Source of the DNA: CAKSUT01 sp045542335
GTDB taxonomy: Bacteria; Bacillota; Clostridia; Oscillospirales; CAG-382
Assembly (NCBI GenBank): GCA_045542335.1
Contig: JAZQKV010000008.1
Location: 1-32,201, forward strand
Reading direction: 5' to 3'
DNA: 32,201 bases
The first letter of the stretch is position 1. Each line of letters starts with the position of its first letter. Below the pieces are notes generated by a model. It saw only the letters and a list, made by a program, of their open reading frames with translations, did no database searches and had not been told where the DNA came from. Made by a program: the position numbers and the translations under genes. Positions 8,399 to 16,723 of the stretch are shown one piece after another.

Positions 8399-9586
8399 AT
8401 GTTTAAATTTTCTGATAAGGTGGCAGGCCTTAAACCATCTGCCATAAGAGAGATTTTCAAATCACTTACCAACCCCAATGTCATTTCTTTCGCCGCAGGT
8501 AACCCAAGCGCACAGTCTTTCCCGGTGGAAAAACTGCATAAGCTCGCTGACGAAATCTTTGAAAATGAAGCATCTTTTGCACTTCAGTATGGTATCACCG
8601 AGGGCTATATGCCGCTTCGTGAGCAGGTCAAGGCGAGAATGGCGGAAAAGTTCGGAATCGGCAAAGATTTTGATGAAACTATTATCGTTACAGGCGGTCA
8701 GCAGGGTATTGACTTAACCTGTAAGGTGCTTTGTAATGAGGGCGATGTTGTTATCTGCGAGAATCCGAGCTTCATCGGTGCGCTTAACGCTTTCCGTTCC
8801 ACGGGCGCAAAGCTTGTTGGAGTTGATGTTGATGACGACGGCATGAATATCGAAAGCCTTGAAAAGGCTCTCAAGGAAAATGCCAACGCAAAGCTAATTT
8901 ATACAATTCCCACTTTCCACAATCCTCTTGGTATCACAATGAGCCTCGAAAAGAGAAAAGCTGTGCTTGCTCTTGCGAAAAAATACGGCGTTGTTATTCT
9001 TGAAGACAACCCCTATGGCGAGCTTCGCTTTGCAGGAGAGGATATACCCACTATCAAGAGCATGGACGACGAGGGCATTGTTGTGTATTGCAGCTCTTTC
9101 TCAAAGATTCTTTCTGCCGGCATGAGAGTTGGATTCCTTTGCGGTCATAATGAACTTATCTCGAAAATTGTCGTTGTTAAGCAGACAAATGACGTGCATA
9201 CCAACCTCTTTTTCCAGATGCTTTGCTCAAAGTTTATTGAAAAATATGACCTTGATGAACACATCGCTTCTATCAGAAAGATTTATCGTGAAAAGGCTTC
9301 GCTTATGCTTTCCGAAATGGATAAATGCTTCCCCGAACAGGTAAAATATACAAGACCCGAGGGTGGTCTTTTCCTGTGGGTTACGCTTCCCGATTATGTT
9401 GACCCGACTGCATTCATCAAGGATACTGTTGCAAATGACGTTGCTGTTGTTCCCGGCGCAACCTTCCTTCCCGATACAAGCATGACCAGCCACTCCTTCA
9501 GAATGAATTATTCAACTCCCACAGACGAGCAGATTGTGAAAGGTGTTGCAATTCTTGGAGAAGTGCTTAAAAAACACGTTAAATAA
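8399..9586 (+). CDS. PLP-dependent class I/II aminotransferase (AadAT/LysN-like)
   Basis: 395 residues, the usual length of the family. Class I/II aminotransferase of the group containing 2-aminoadipate, aromatic and kynurenine aminotransferases. It opens with the typical LKPSAIREI and SFAAGNPSAQSFP. The mid-region PTFHNPLGITMSLEKRK and EDNPYGELRF match the cofactor-binding core, and SSFSKILSAGMRVGF contains the PLP Lys236. There is no GntR-type DNA-binding domain in front, so it is a free-standing enzyme and not a MocR regulator. The amino-acid substrate cannot be read from sequence. It is first in the operon with trpS 41 nt downstream, so an aromatic amino-acid link is possible but unproven. 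Translation start uses the unusual hairpin-bridged ribosome site described separately. Confidence 0.92.
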   Translation: MFKFSDKVAGLKPSAIREIFKSLTNPNVISFAAGNPSAQSFPVEKLHKLADEIFENEASFALQYGITEGYMPLREQVKARMAEKFGIGKDFDETIIVTGGQQGIDLTCKVLCNEGDVVICENPSFIGALNAFRSTGAKLVGVDVDDDGMNIESLEKALKENANAKLIYTIPTFHNPLGITMSLEKRKAVLALAKKYGVVILEDNPYGELRFAGEDIPTIKSMDDEGIVVYCSSFSKILSAGMRVGFLCGHNELISKIVVVKQTNDVHTNLFFQMLCSKFIEKYDLDEHIASIRKIYREKASLMLSEMDKCFPEQVKYTRPEGGLFLWVTLPDYVDPTAFIKDTVANDVAVVPGATFLPDTSMTSHSFRMNYSTPTDEQIVKGVAILGEVLKKHVK

Positions 9587-9627
9587 TTGAATGTTAAGCT
9601 TCACATTTTGTTGAAAGGATTTTTACC

Positions 9628-10668
9628 ATGGCAGAAAATGTTGTAACCGAACAGAATAACGAAACAAAACCCGAACAGAAAAAGATAATTTTCTCCGGAG
9701 TTCAGCCAAGCGGTATTCTTACGCTTGGTAATTACCTTGGTGCGATCAAAAACTGGGTTGGACTTCAGGAGGACTATAATTGTCTTTATTGCGTGGTTGA
9801 CCTCCATGCAATAACTGTCCGTCAGAATCCTGCAGAGCTTCGCAGAAGAACTCTTGAGGGACTTGCACTTTATACGGCTTGCGGAATTGACCCCGAAAAG
9901 AGCATAATGTTTGTGCAGAGCCATGTTCCTGCTCATGCAGAGCTTTCATGGGTGCTTGGCTGTAACACAATGTTCGGCGAGCTTTCAAGAATGACACAGT
10001 TCAAGGATAAGTCTCAGAAGCACGCCGATAACGTAAACGCAGGTCTTTTTACTTATCCCGTTCTCATGGCGGCAGACATTCTTCTTTACGGAACTCATGT
10101 TGTTCCCGTTGGTATTGACCAGAAGCAGCACCTTGAGCTTGCCCGTGATATTGCGCAGCGCTTCAATGGCGTTTATGGCGACACATTTGTTGTTCCTGAA
10201 CCTTATATTGCAAAAACGGGTATGAAAATAAACTCTCTTACTGAGCCTACCAAAAAGATGAGCAAGTCTGACCCCAATCCCAATTCTTATGTTGCAATCA
10301 TTGAAACAAAGGATGAAACCATAAAGAAGATCAAGCGCGCAGTAACCGATTCGGATGCCGAGGTGCGCTATGCAGAGGGCAAGGACGGAATCAACAACCT
10401 TATGACTATTTATTCCTCTTTCACAGGCAAAACCTTTGAGGAAATTGAGCGTGAATTTGAGGGTAAGGGCTACGGTGACTTCAAGGCAGCAGTGGGAGAG
10501 GTGTGCGCAGACGGACTTGCACCCGTCAGAGCAAGATATGCAGAGCTTGTTTCTGATAAGGCATACCTTGAATCCATCATGAAGGACGGCGCAGGAAAAG
10601 CACAGTACCTTGCACGCAAAATGCTTTCAAAGGTTTACAGAAAGGTTGGCTTTTACAGCGTAAAATAA
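9628..10668 (+). CDS. trpS: Tryptophanyl-tRNA synthetase
   Basis: 346 residues, a class I aminoacyl-tRNA synthetase that charges tRNA-Trp. The ATP-binding HIGH-type motif is TLGN (32-35) within QPSGILTLGNYLGAIKNW, and KMSKS is at 210-214. Family landmarks NTMFGELSRMTQFKDKSQK and VPVGIDQKQHLELARDIAQRF are present. The ribosome site GAAAGGA (9613-9619) sits 8 nt before ATG 9628. An 18-residue polar N-terminal extension precedes the core. No separate promoter or T-box lies in the 41-nt gap, so it is probably expressed from the upstream aminotransferase promoter, which is unusual for a Firmicutes trpS. Confidence 0.97.
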   Translation: MAENVVTEQNNETKPEQKKIIFSGVQPSGILTLGNYLGAIKNWVGLQEDYNCLYCVVDLHAITVRQNPAELRRRTLEGLALYTACGIDPEKSIMFVQSHVPAHAELSWVLGCNTMFGELSRMTQFKDKSQKHADNVNAGLFTYPVLMAADILLYGTHVVPVGIDQKQHLELARDIAQRFNGVYGDTFVVPEPYIAKTGMKINSLTEPTKKMSKSDPNPNSYVAIIETKDETIKKIKRAVTDSDAEVRYAEGKDGINNLMTIYSSFTGKTFEEIEREFEGKGYGDFKAAVGEVCADGLAPVRARYAELVSDKAYLESIMKDGAGKAQYLARKMLSKVYRKVGFYSVK

Positions 10669-10711
10669 GCGTTTTTTAGCTTTTATAAAATTGAAAGGAC
10701 AGGACTTTGAA

Positions 10712-11968
10712 ATGAATCTTCAAGTTCAGGACATAGTGACCTTGCTCGCGGCAATGCTGTGTGCGTTTCTTATAACATTCACAACAACGCCTATTGCAAG
10801 AGTTTTGGCTTTCAGACTTGGTGCGGTTGATGTTCCAAAGGACAAAAGACGTATGCATAAAGAACCCATTCCAAGAATGGGAGGTCTTGCCATTTTTGTC
10901 GGCTTTGTGGTTGCAAGCCTTGTGTTTTGCGATATAACTGTCCCTTTTGCAGGGATGCTTGCAGGTGCTGCACTCCTTATTGTAATCGGAATTTTTGACG
11001 ATGTGCTTTCGCTTAATGCTTTTGTGAAGCTTGCACTTCAGATTGTTGCGGCATCAATTGCGGCTTGCTCCGGCAATGTTATTAACCACATTACTCCTTT
11101 TGGACATTATATAGATTTTGGCAAACTTGCAATTCCCATAACGGTGTTCTGGATTGTTTTTCTTATCAATGCCACAAATCTTATTGACGGTCTTGACGGA
11201 CTTTCCTGCGGCGTTTCCGCAATTTCGGCGTGTTCGTTGTTGCTTTCCTCATTCTTTGTTGATGAAGCAACGCTTTCCGTTATTATCATGACAGGCGTTC
11301 TTGCGGGAAGCTGTATTGGATTTTTGCCGTTTAATTTTAATCCCGCAAAGATTTTTATGGGAGACACGGGTTCAATGTTCCTTGGATATACCCTTGCGGT
11401 AATTTCCATTCAGGGCTTCTTTAAGTTTAACGCCCTTGTTTCCTTTGCTGTTCCTTTTGTCGTTTTCGCCGTTCCGCTTTTTGATACCGCTTTTGCTTTT
11501 ATCAGAAGAATGGCTCACGGAAAAAGTCCATTTTCGGCAGACAGAGGTCATATTCACCACAGACTTATTGACATGGGCTTTAATCAGAAGCAGTCGGTTA
11601 TGATTCTGTATGCCATTTGTGCAATTCTTGGAATTTCATCAATTCTTCTTGCAAACGACAGAGTTTTTGGCGCACTTGCAATTATATGCGTGGCAATGAT
11701 TACATTTGTGCTCAATTGGTTCTTTGTTAATAAGAGTCCCCAGACAAGAAATCATCTTGGTCTTGGACTTAGTTGTGACGGTATGCCCTGCAGAGCAACC
11801 TGTGACGGTATAAGCTGTGAGGGAAGCTCGTATAAGGAAGATCCGCGCAGCTTAAAGGATGCGGAAAAGAAAAAAGAGAAGAAGCACAAAAAGGACAAGA
11901 AAGAAAAAGAAGAAAAGAAAAAAGACAAAAAACACGATAAGAAAGACGAAAAGGACGGTGAGAATTGA
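10712..11968 (+). CDS. tagO: TagO/WecA-type polyprenyl-phosphate GlcNAc-1-phosphate transferase with unusual C-terminal tail
   Basis: Integral membrane enzyme that transfers GlcNAc-1-phosphate from UDP-GlcNAc to undecaprenyl phosphate, the first step of wall teichoic acid and related glycopolymers. Start is ATG 10712, 12 nt after GAAAGGA (10693-10699); an in-frame TTG at 10691 overlaps that site and is rejected. 418 residues. Motifs: DVPKDKRRMHKEPIPRMGG, GIFDDVLSLN, NATNLIDGLDGLSCG, FNFNPAKIFMGDTGSMFLGY and DRGHIHHRLIDMGF, the substrate His loop. About ten hydrophobic segments. The last 65 or so residues are not typical: a Cys-rich stretch (CDGMPCRATCDGISC) and then a Lys/Glu tail. The gene overlaps the epimerase by one base, supporting a shared pathway. 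TagO rather than WecA is chosen from the Gram-positive context. Confidence 0.93.
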   Translation: MNLQVQDIVTLLAAMLCAFLITFTTTPIARVLAFRLGAVDVPKDKRRMHKEPIPRMGGLAIFVGFVVASLVFCDITVPFAGMLAGAALLIVIGIFDDVLSLNAFVKLALQIVAASIAACSGNVINHITPFGHYIDFGKLAIPITVFWIVFLINATNLIDGLDGLSCGVSAISACSLLLSSFFVDEATLSVIIMTGVLAGSCIGFLPFNFNPAKIFMGDTGSMFLGYTLAVISIQGFFKFNALVSFAVPFVVFAVPLFDTAFAFIRRMAHGKSPFSADRGHIHHRLIDMGFNQKQSVMILYAICAILGISSILLANDRVFGALAIICVAMITFVLNWFFVNKSPQTRNHLGLGLSCDGMPCRATCDGISCEGSSYKEDPRSLKDAEKKKEKKHKKDKKEKEEKKKDKKHDKKDEKDGEN

Positions 11969-13113
11969 TGAACAAGGGAAAATTTAAGGTGATGCCCATT
12001 TTCGGCACACGTCCTGACGCAATTAAAATGTGTCCGCTTGTGCATGAGCTTAAAAAGCATGACGAGCTTGAAACTGTTGTTTGCGTGACGGGTCAGCACA
12101 GAGAAATGCTTCAGAGTGTTCTTGATTTTTTCGGCGTTGTTCCCGAATATAATCTTGATATAATGCGCCCCTCGCAAACCATCAACACCATTACAACCGA
12201 CATTATTGAGAAACTTGATCCTGTTCTGAAGCAGGAAAAGCCTGATCTTGTTCTTGTTCATGGCGATACCTCAACGGCGTTTGTTTCCGCACTTTGCGCC
12301 TTTTATAACAAGATTCCCGTGGGTCATGTTGAGGCAGGACTTCGTTCTTATGATAAGTGGTCACCATATCCCGAGGAAATGAACCGTCGACTTATAGGAC
12401 CGATAGCAGATCTGCATTTTATACCCACTCCCATGTGTAAGCAACAGCTTCTCCGGGAGAATATAACCGAGGGACTTTATATTACGGGTAACACCGAGAT
12501 TGATGCTGTTGGCTATACTGTAAAAGAGAACTTTGAGTTCCCACGAGAGCTTGCAGAGAAAATTGACTTTTCAAAGAGAATTATTTTTGTTACAGCTCAC
12601 AGACGTGAAAATCTTGGAGAGCCGCTTGAGAACATTTGTCGCGCTCTTGCGAGAATAGCTGAGGAATTTGAGGATGTTCAGATAGTTTACCTTGTACATC
12701 TCAATCCTGCGGTTAGAAAAACTGTGAATGAAATTCTTGCCGGCAAGGAGAGAGTTCTTCTGACAGACCCTCTTTCTCCTGTTGAAGCGCATAATCTTCT
12801 TGCAAGAAGCCACCTTATTTTGACCGATTCAGGCGGCATACAAGAAGATGCACCTGCACTTAAAAAGCCTGTTCTTGTGTTAAGACGTGAAACCGAAAGA
12901 CCCGAGGGGATTGAAGCAGGAACAGCAAAGCTTGCAGGAACAGATGAGGATGTTATTTTCTCAATGGCGAAAAAACTTCTCACAGATGAAGCTGAATACC
13001 AGAAAATGGCAAAAGCACGCAACCCTTATGGTGACGGAAAAACCTCCGAGAGAATCGCACAGGCAATTCTTCACAGTTTTGGTCTTTGTGATGCTCCGGA
13101 AGACTATATTTAA
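11968..13113 (+). CDS. mnaA: UDP-N-acetylglucosamine 2-epimerase (non-hydrolysing)
   Basis: Interconverts UDP-GlcNAc and UDP-ManNAc in the cytoplasm; UDP-ManNAc is used for the linkage unit of wall teichoic acid and other glycopolymers. 381 residues from ATG 11968, which overlaps the tagO stop (TGATG), so translation is likely coupled; the TTG three bases earlier is less likely. Conserved motifs in order: PIFGTRPDAIKMCPLV, VTGQHREML, VHGDTSTAFVSALCAF, GHVEAGLRS, PEEMNRRL, TAHRRENLGEP with the catalytic His, HLNPAVR, DSGGIQEDAPALKKPVLVLR and ERPEGIEAGTAKLAG. Length and motifs are normal. E. coli WecB is the counterpart. This sits in one transcript with the tagO-like gene. Confidence 0.95.
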   Translation: MNKGKFKVMPIFGTRPDAIKMCPLVHELKKHDELETVVCVTGQHREMLQSVLDFFGVVPEYNLDIMRPSQTINTITTDIIEKLDPVLKQEKPDLVLVHGDTSTAFVSALCAFYNKIPVGHVEAGLRSYDKWSPYPEEMNRRLIGPIADLHFIPTPMCKQQLLRENITEGLYITGNTEIDAVGYTVKENFEFPRELAEKIDFSKRIIFVTAHRRENLGEPLENICRALARIAEEFEDVQIVYLVHLNPAVRKTVNEILAGKERVLLTDPLSPVEAHNLLARSHLILTDSGGIQEDAPALKKPVLVLRRETERPEGIEAGTAKLAGTDEDVIFSMAKKLLTDEAEYQKMAKARNPYGDGKTSERIAQAILHSFGLCDAPEDYI

Positions 13114-13119
13114 CTTGCC

Positions 13120-14031
13120 ATGAAGAAGTATAACATTTTTGAAAACGGCGTTGTATGGACGGTTCTGTGCGTGATGGCGGTTGTGGCGATTTTTGTATTT
13201 GCCTTGTTTTACAGGGATATTTTTGGTTATCCGTGGTTTGTAAATGACAATCGACCTGAAAAAGATATGGTACAATCCGACGGCGATGATTTCAGTGCAT
13301 TGCTTGAAGATGAATTATACTATGGCGGTGAAGATGAGGTGGACCCTGATGGCATACAAGATGAAGTTGAAATTATCAGGGTTTCGGAAGAAAACTTCAG
13401 AACGGTTGTCGAAAATATTGTCCCACCGGAAGCCTATGAATGGAAATTTGAAGTGACAACTTACAGTGGAGAGGACAGCCTTACAGAGCTTAACACTCTT
13501 GCATTTGATGGTGAAAAATACGAAATTGCCATTACGGTTGACGGCGTTTTGCAAAGAAGCATTGTTGATGATGGTCAGAATGTCACGGTTTCGGAGTTTG
13601 TTCCTCAACTTTCTTCGAATAGTTTTCCATCGAAAATGGCAGATGTGTTTTCCCTGTGCCGACTTGCGACACCTGAAAGTTTTCTGACACTTCCTCCGGA
13701 AACTGTGGACTTTGATTGTTCACTTACCAAGGGTGTTTACGGAAATATTGCGCTACTTGAGTTTTCATATACTATTGGTGATGAACAACAGGAGGATGTC
13801 ACCAAAGACGAACAGCAGGAGAGCTTGCTTTGCCGTGAAAAGTACAGAATCAGCCTTGACTATGGTCTTGTTATTTCTGCTGAAACTTATGAGAACGAAG
13901 CTCTTGTCTATGAGCTTGAAACTTTGACGTTGAAGGATTCTCTTGAGGATGAAAAAGAAGAACCCCGGGTGGAGAGCGAAGATATGGGCGATGATGGTGT
14001 GCAAAACCCGGACAATACACAACAAGCTTAA
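13120..14031 (+). CDS. Membrane-anchored acidic protein of unknown function
   Basis: 303 residues; I do not recognise a family. One N-terminal membrane segment (about residues 10-30, VVWTVLCVMAVVAIFVFALFY) after a short cytoplasmic MKKYNIFENG implies an extracytoplasmic C-terminal part. That part is strongly acidic, with runs of Asp/Glu around 45-70 and 215-303. A middle section (TTYSGEDSLTELNTLAFDGE to ITVDGVLQRSIVDDGQ) alternates beta-strand-like segments and could be a LolA/YcnI-like beta fold, but this is only an impression. It starts 6 nt after the epimerase stop with no good ribosome site, so it is probably translationally coupled. As the last gene before a strong terminator it may serve envelope-polymer assembly; that is inference from position. 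Confidence 0.75.
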   Translation: MKKYNIFENGVVWTVLCVMAVVAIFVFALFYRDIFGYPWFVNDNRPEKDMVQSDGDDFSALLEDELYYGGEDEVDPDGIQDEVEIIRVSEENFRTVVENIVPPEAYEWKFEVTTYSGEDSLTELNTLAFDGEKYEIAITVDGVLQRSIVDDGQNVTVSEFVPQLSSNSFPSKMADVFSLCRLATPESFLTLPPETVDFDCSLTKGVYGNIALLEFSYTIGDEQQEDVTKDEQQESLLCREKYRISLDYGLVISAETYENEALVYELETLTLKDSLEDEKEEPRVESEDMGDDGVQNPDNTQQA

Positions 14032-14042
14032 TATTTGAAAGA

Positions 14043-14078
14043 AAAAACGTATGCGACAGATTGGTTGCATACGTTTTT
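14043..14078. terminator. Bidirectional terminator between convergent operons
   Basis: Stem AAAAACGTATGCGAC (14043-14057) with GTTGCATACGTTTTT (14064-14078), 15 bp with one wobble. The T run on one side and A run on the other suit both the rightward epimerase operon and the leftward holA unit. The remaining 147 bp to holA hold only a small GGGAAAATCCC hairpin and A+T-rich DNA. Confidence 0.93.
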
Positions 14079-14225
14079 AGCTATTAAATGGGAAAATCCC
14101 GGAATTTTCTATATATCTGAAAGTTTAATTTATGCGAATAACAGAAAAATCTATATTATATGATTTCCTTTAATTGCAGATTGTTCCGGGGGCGTTCAAA
14201 GGTGCAAAATACAGCCTTGGCGTCA

Positions 14226-15371
14226 TCAATAGGTGCAAAGATCAAAAACAAGAAACCAGAGAAGCTGATAATTGTCGATTGCTGAGCCTTTGAGAAGCTT
14301 GTCGCAATCAAGGCAGCGTTTGGAGGCATATTTGCAAAAAGCTGCTTCTTTTTTCCCGGGGAAACGTCGGGAAAGTGCAGCAAGGTGCTTTTTAACAACG
14401 AAGGGATGAAGTCCTGTTTTTGAGGCAATTTCCTCGCCCAAAAGTCCTTTGCGCTTGCAATGTGAAACACGGCAAAGGTTGTTCACCGCAGAGCAGATCA
14501 GACCAAATACAACAAGAGGAACTTCATGCTTTTGTTCATAAATTTTAAGCTCTCTTGCGGCAATTGAAAAGCTTCCGTCCATTAGCGCATTTGAGAAGGC
14601 AAAGTCCGTCAACTCATGATTTCGGATACAGATAAAGTTAACATCGGCTTGCGAGAGGCGTTTTTTGCTCTGCTTTGAAAGATAAATGCAAAGCTTTTCT
14701 GCTTCGTTTTTCAGCGTGCACATATCGCTTCCGACACGGTTTATCATATACTTGAGAGTGTCAACATCGGCTTCGATGCTTTCCTTTGCGAAAAATTTAC
14801 CAAGCCATTTTGCCAAAGTCGGGTCGCTTGCTTCGAGATGATTGAAAGTCAGATTCAAAGCCTTTTTCTTGAGAATCTTCATCACCTTATCGTGTGCCTT
14901 TGACTCCGAAGCACTCTTTTCCGAAAGAAAGACAATGAGAATCTTTCCTGCGCCAATGCTATCTGTGAGGTCGTCAAAGCTTTCCGCTTCATCGTCGTCC
15001 CACTCTGCAAAATTCGGGTTATCAAGCTTTATGATTTTCATGTGTGACTTTGATTTTACCGGCTCTTCTTCGCCGAACATACTCATTGTGTTTTCTGCAT
15101 CAAGTGCTTCGTGCACTGCAACGGTGCAAAAGCTGTCGGTGAATTCGCCGAATTTGAGCTTGCCACGGAAATAGTCAATGTCAATGACGCTTCCTGCGGC
15201 TTTGCAAAGCTGGGTTGCGTAATAGTCGATGAGGAAAATCTCTTCGCCGGAAAAGGTGTAAATTCCTGCGGTTTCGCCGGATTTTATTCTTTCTTTGAGC
15301 GTTTTTTCGCTGTTTGCGGCTTCTTCTTTTGCATTTTTTGAGGAGTTCTTTTTTGTAGAAGGTTGTGCCAT
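14226..15371 (-). CDS. holA: DNA polymerase III delta subunit
   Basis: Clamp-loader subunit that opens the beta clamp. 381 residues with the low sequence conservation typical of HolA. Landmarks are the N-terminal GIYTFSGEEIFLIDYYATQL, followed by an AAA+-like domain lacking a proper Walker A. The mid-region has LAKWLGKFF, MINRVGSDMCTLKNEAEKL and ISFNF-type helices; the C-terminal collar domain contains PLVVFGLICSAVNNLCRV and FVVKKHLAALSRRF. About 35 low-complexity Lys/Ser/Ala/Glu residues precede the core; the start is still supported by AAAGGAG (15379-15385) 7 nt upstream. In many Firmicutes holA is followed by rpsT; here it is followed by a terminator. It lies 22 bp downstream of the serine hydrolase and probably shares its transcript. 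Confidence 0.88.
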   Translation of the reverse strand: MAQPSTKKNSSKNAKEEAANSEKTLKERIKSGETAGIYTFSGEEIFLIDYYATQLCKAAGSVIDIDYFRGKLKFGEFTDSFCTVAVHEALDAENTMSMFGEEEPVKSKSHMKIIKLDNPNFAEWDDDEAESFDDLTDSIGAGKILIVFLSEKSASESKAHDKVMKILKKKALNLTFNHLEASDPTLAKWLGKFFAKESIEADVDTLKYMINRVGSDMCTLKNEAEKLCIYLSKQSKKRLSQADVNFICIRNHELTDFAFSNALMDGSFSIAARELKIYEQKHEVPLVVFGLICSAVNNLCRVSHCKRKGLLGEEIASKTGLHPFVVKKHLAALSRRFPGKKEAAFCKYASKRCLDCDKLLKGSAIDNYQLLWFLVFDLCTY

Positions 15372-15393
15372 TTATTTTCTCCTTTGAGAAGAT

Positions 15394-16527
15394 TTATGCG
15401 TGTATGCAGGAATAAACAATGTTTCTGATTCTCGGATGAATGTAAGGCTCAAAATTGGTGACAACGTGCTGTGCATGGAATACCGAAAGCTTTTCGGCAG
15501 GGTCTATAAGGACGTATGCTCCTGCCGCACCGCCCCAACCGAATTCACCTATATTTCCGCAGTTGCAGCTCTTCTGCAGGTCTGTAAGTGTGCGGACTCC
15601 AAGACCGTAGCCGTATCCCTTTACCTGTTCCCCTGCAAAGGAGATGGCACTTTCGGGGGTGAGCATATTTGTACGCATAAGATCGACTGTCTCGGGCGAG
15701 AGAATTCTGTTGCCATTTGCCGCTTTACCGTGACAAGCAAGAGCGTCGGCAAAGAGAATGTAGTCGTCAACGGGAGCGCAAAGTCCGGCTCCACCGCTTT
15801 GATAGCCGTTTCTCATTGTGTGGGCATTTCCTGTATTGTTGGGAAGCGTCTTTCCGGTTGCGGCATCGTAGCTGTAAAGAGGAATTACCTTAAGACCGTC
15901 ATCATCAGGTGTGAAGCTTGTACGGAACATTCCGCAAGGCTCAAGAATGGATTCCTTGAGGTATTCAGCGAAGGATTTGCCCGAAACAACCTCAATGAGT
16001 CCACCGAGAACATCGTGACACAAGCTATATTGCCATTTTTCACCCGGCTCAAAGCTAAGAGGTCTTTGCGCAAAAGCTCTAACGACTCTGCGTGTTGTGC
16101 TGTCGTTGCTTTGTGTGTCATCAAGAGCTTGCTCAACAAAAGGTGTTTTGAAATTGTAGTCAAGTCCGGCGGTCATTGAAAAAAGATCCTTTATAAGGAT
16201 TTTTTTCTTTGCGGGAAGTATCTCATCGCCGTGTTTTACTGTCATTTCCGAAAATTCAGGCAGGTATTCGCACAATGGGTCGGTAAGAAGAAACTTGCCC
16301 TTTTCAAGTAAAGTCAACGCACAGGCGCAGGTGATTACCTTTGTTGTTGAGTAGAGATAAAATATCTCATCTCCCTGCATTTTCACTCCGTTTTCACGGT
16401 CAGAAAAACCTGTTGAATATTTGAATAACGGCTTGTTGTCACGATAAACCGCAATTGAACAGCCGGGAATGTCTTTGTCTACCGTGAGAGAATCAAGAAA
16501 GTCAGAAAGTCTTTCGAAATCAGCCAT
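15394..16527 (-). CDS. Serine hydrolase of the beta-lactamase class C / esterase EstB family
   Basis: 377 residues. Penicillin-binding-protein-like fold with catalytic Ser60 and Lys63 in YSTTKV and the Tyr167-Ser168 motif in GEKWQYSLCHDVLGGLIEVV. The C-terminal FGWGGAAGAYVLIDP is typical of this family. No signal peptide or membrane segment is visible, so it appears cytoplasmic, arguing against a classical secreted beta-lactamase. The likely activity is an esterase, a peptidase on D-amino-acid peptides, or a similar one; the substrate is unknown. It has its own promoter and a GAGGTGA ribosome site. It diverges from a WYL regulator, which makes regulation by that protein a reasonable guess. 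Confidence 0.9.
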   Translation of the reverse strand: MADFERLSDFLDSLTVDKDIPGCSIAVYRDNKPLFKYSTGFSDRENGVKMQGDEIFYLYSTTKVITCACALTLLEKGKFLLTDPLCEYLPEFSEMTVKHGDEILPAKKKILIKDLFSMTAGLDYNFKTPFVEQALDDTQSNDSTTRRVVRAFAQRPLSFEPGEKWQYSLCHDVLGGLIEVVSGKSFAEYLKESILEPCGMFRTSFTPDDDGLKVIPLYSYDAATGKTLPNNTGNAHTMRNGYQSGGAGLCAPVDDYILFADALACHGKAANGNRILSPETVDLMRTNMLTPESAISFAGEQVKGYGYGLGVRTLTDLQKSCNCGNIGEFGWGGAAGAYVLIDPAEKLSVFHAQHVVTNFEPYIHPRIRNIVYSCIHA

Positions 16528-16557
16528 AATGTCACCTCATTCCTGTTTTATGCTATG

Positions 16558-16586
16558 AGTATACACGAAATCCGTTTGCTTTTCAA
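16558..16586 (-). promoter_or_regulatory. Promoter of the leftward serine hydrolase-holA unit
   Basis: On the minus strand TTGAAA (16581-16586), a 17-bp spacer and TATACT (16558-16563). On the plus strand of this 196-bp divergent region, TAGAAT at 16704-16709 could be a -10 box for the WYL gene, but I see no convincing -35. The rest is A+T-rich without clear operators. Confidence 0.82.
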
Positions 16587-16723
16587 GCGGTATTTTTAAA
16601 TATTTGCAATTTTTATCGGTGTTTTAATTGTTTATTTGCAAATTTTAATGAAAAACGTTAGTTATTTAAAGAAAAATGATAGAAAAAGATAAGTGAGTTG
16701 TGATAGAATGTTTTTGTTGAATT

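Noticed and set aside
15400..16179. 259-codon plus-strand frame opposite the serine hydrolase
   Set aside because: The minus strand encodes an intact SxxK serine hydrolase; the plus frame is Cys/Ser-rich and featureless.
15394..16527. Beta-lactam resistance gene
   Set aside because: The SxxK fold is present, but there is no signal peptide and the motifs fit the broad esterase/serine-hydrolase group, so resistance is not supported.
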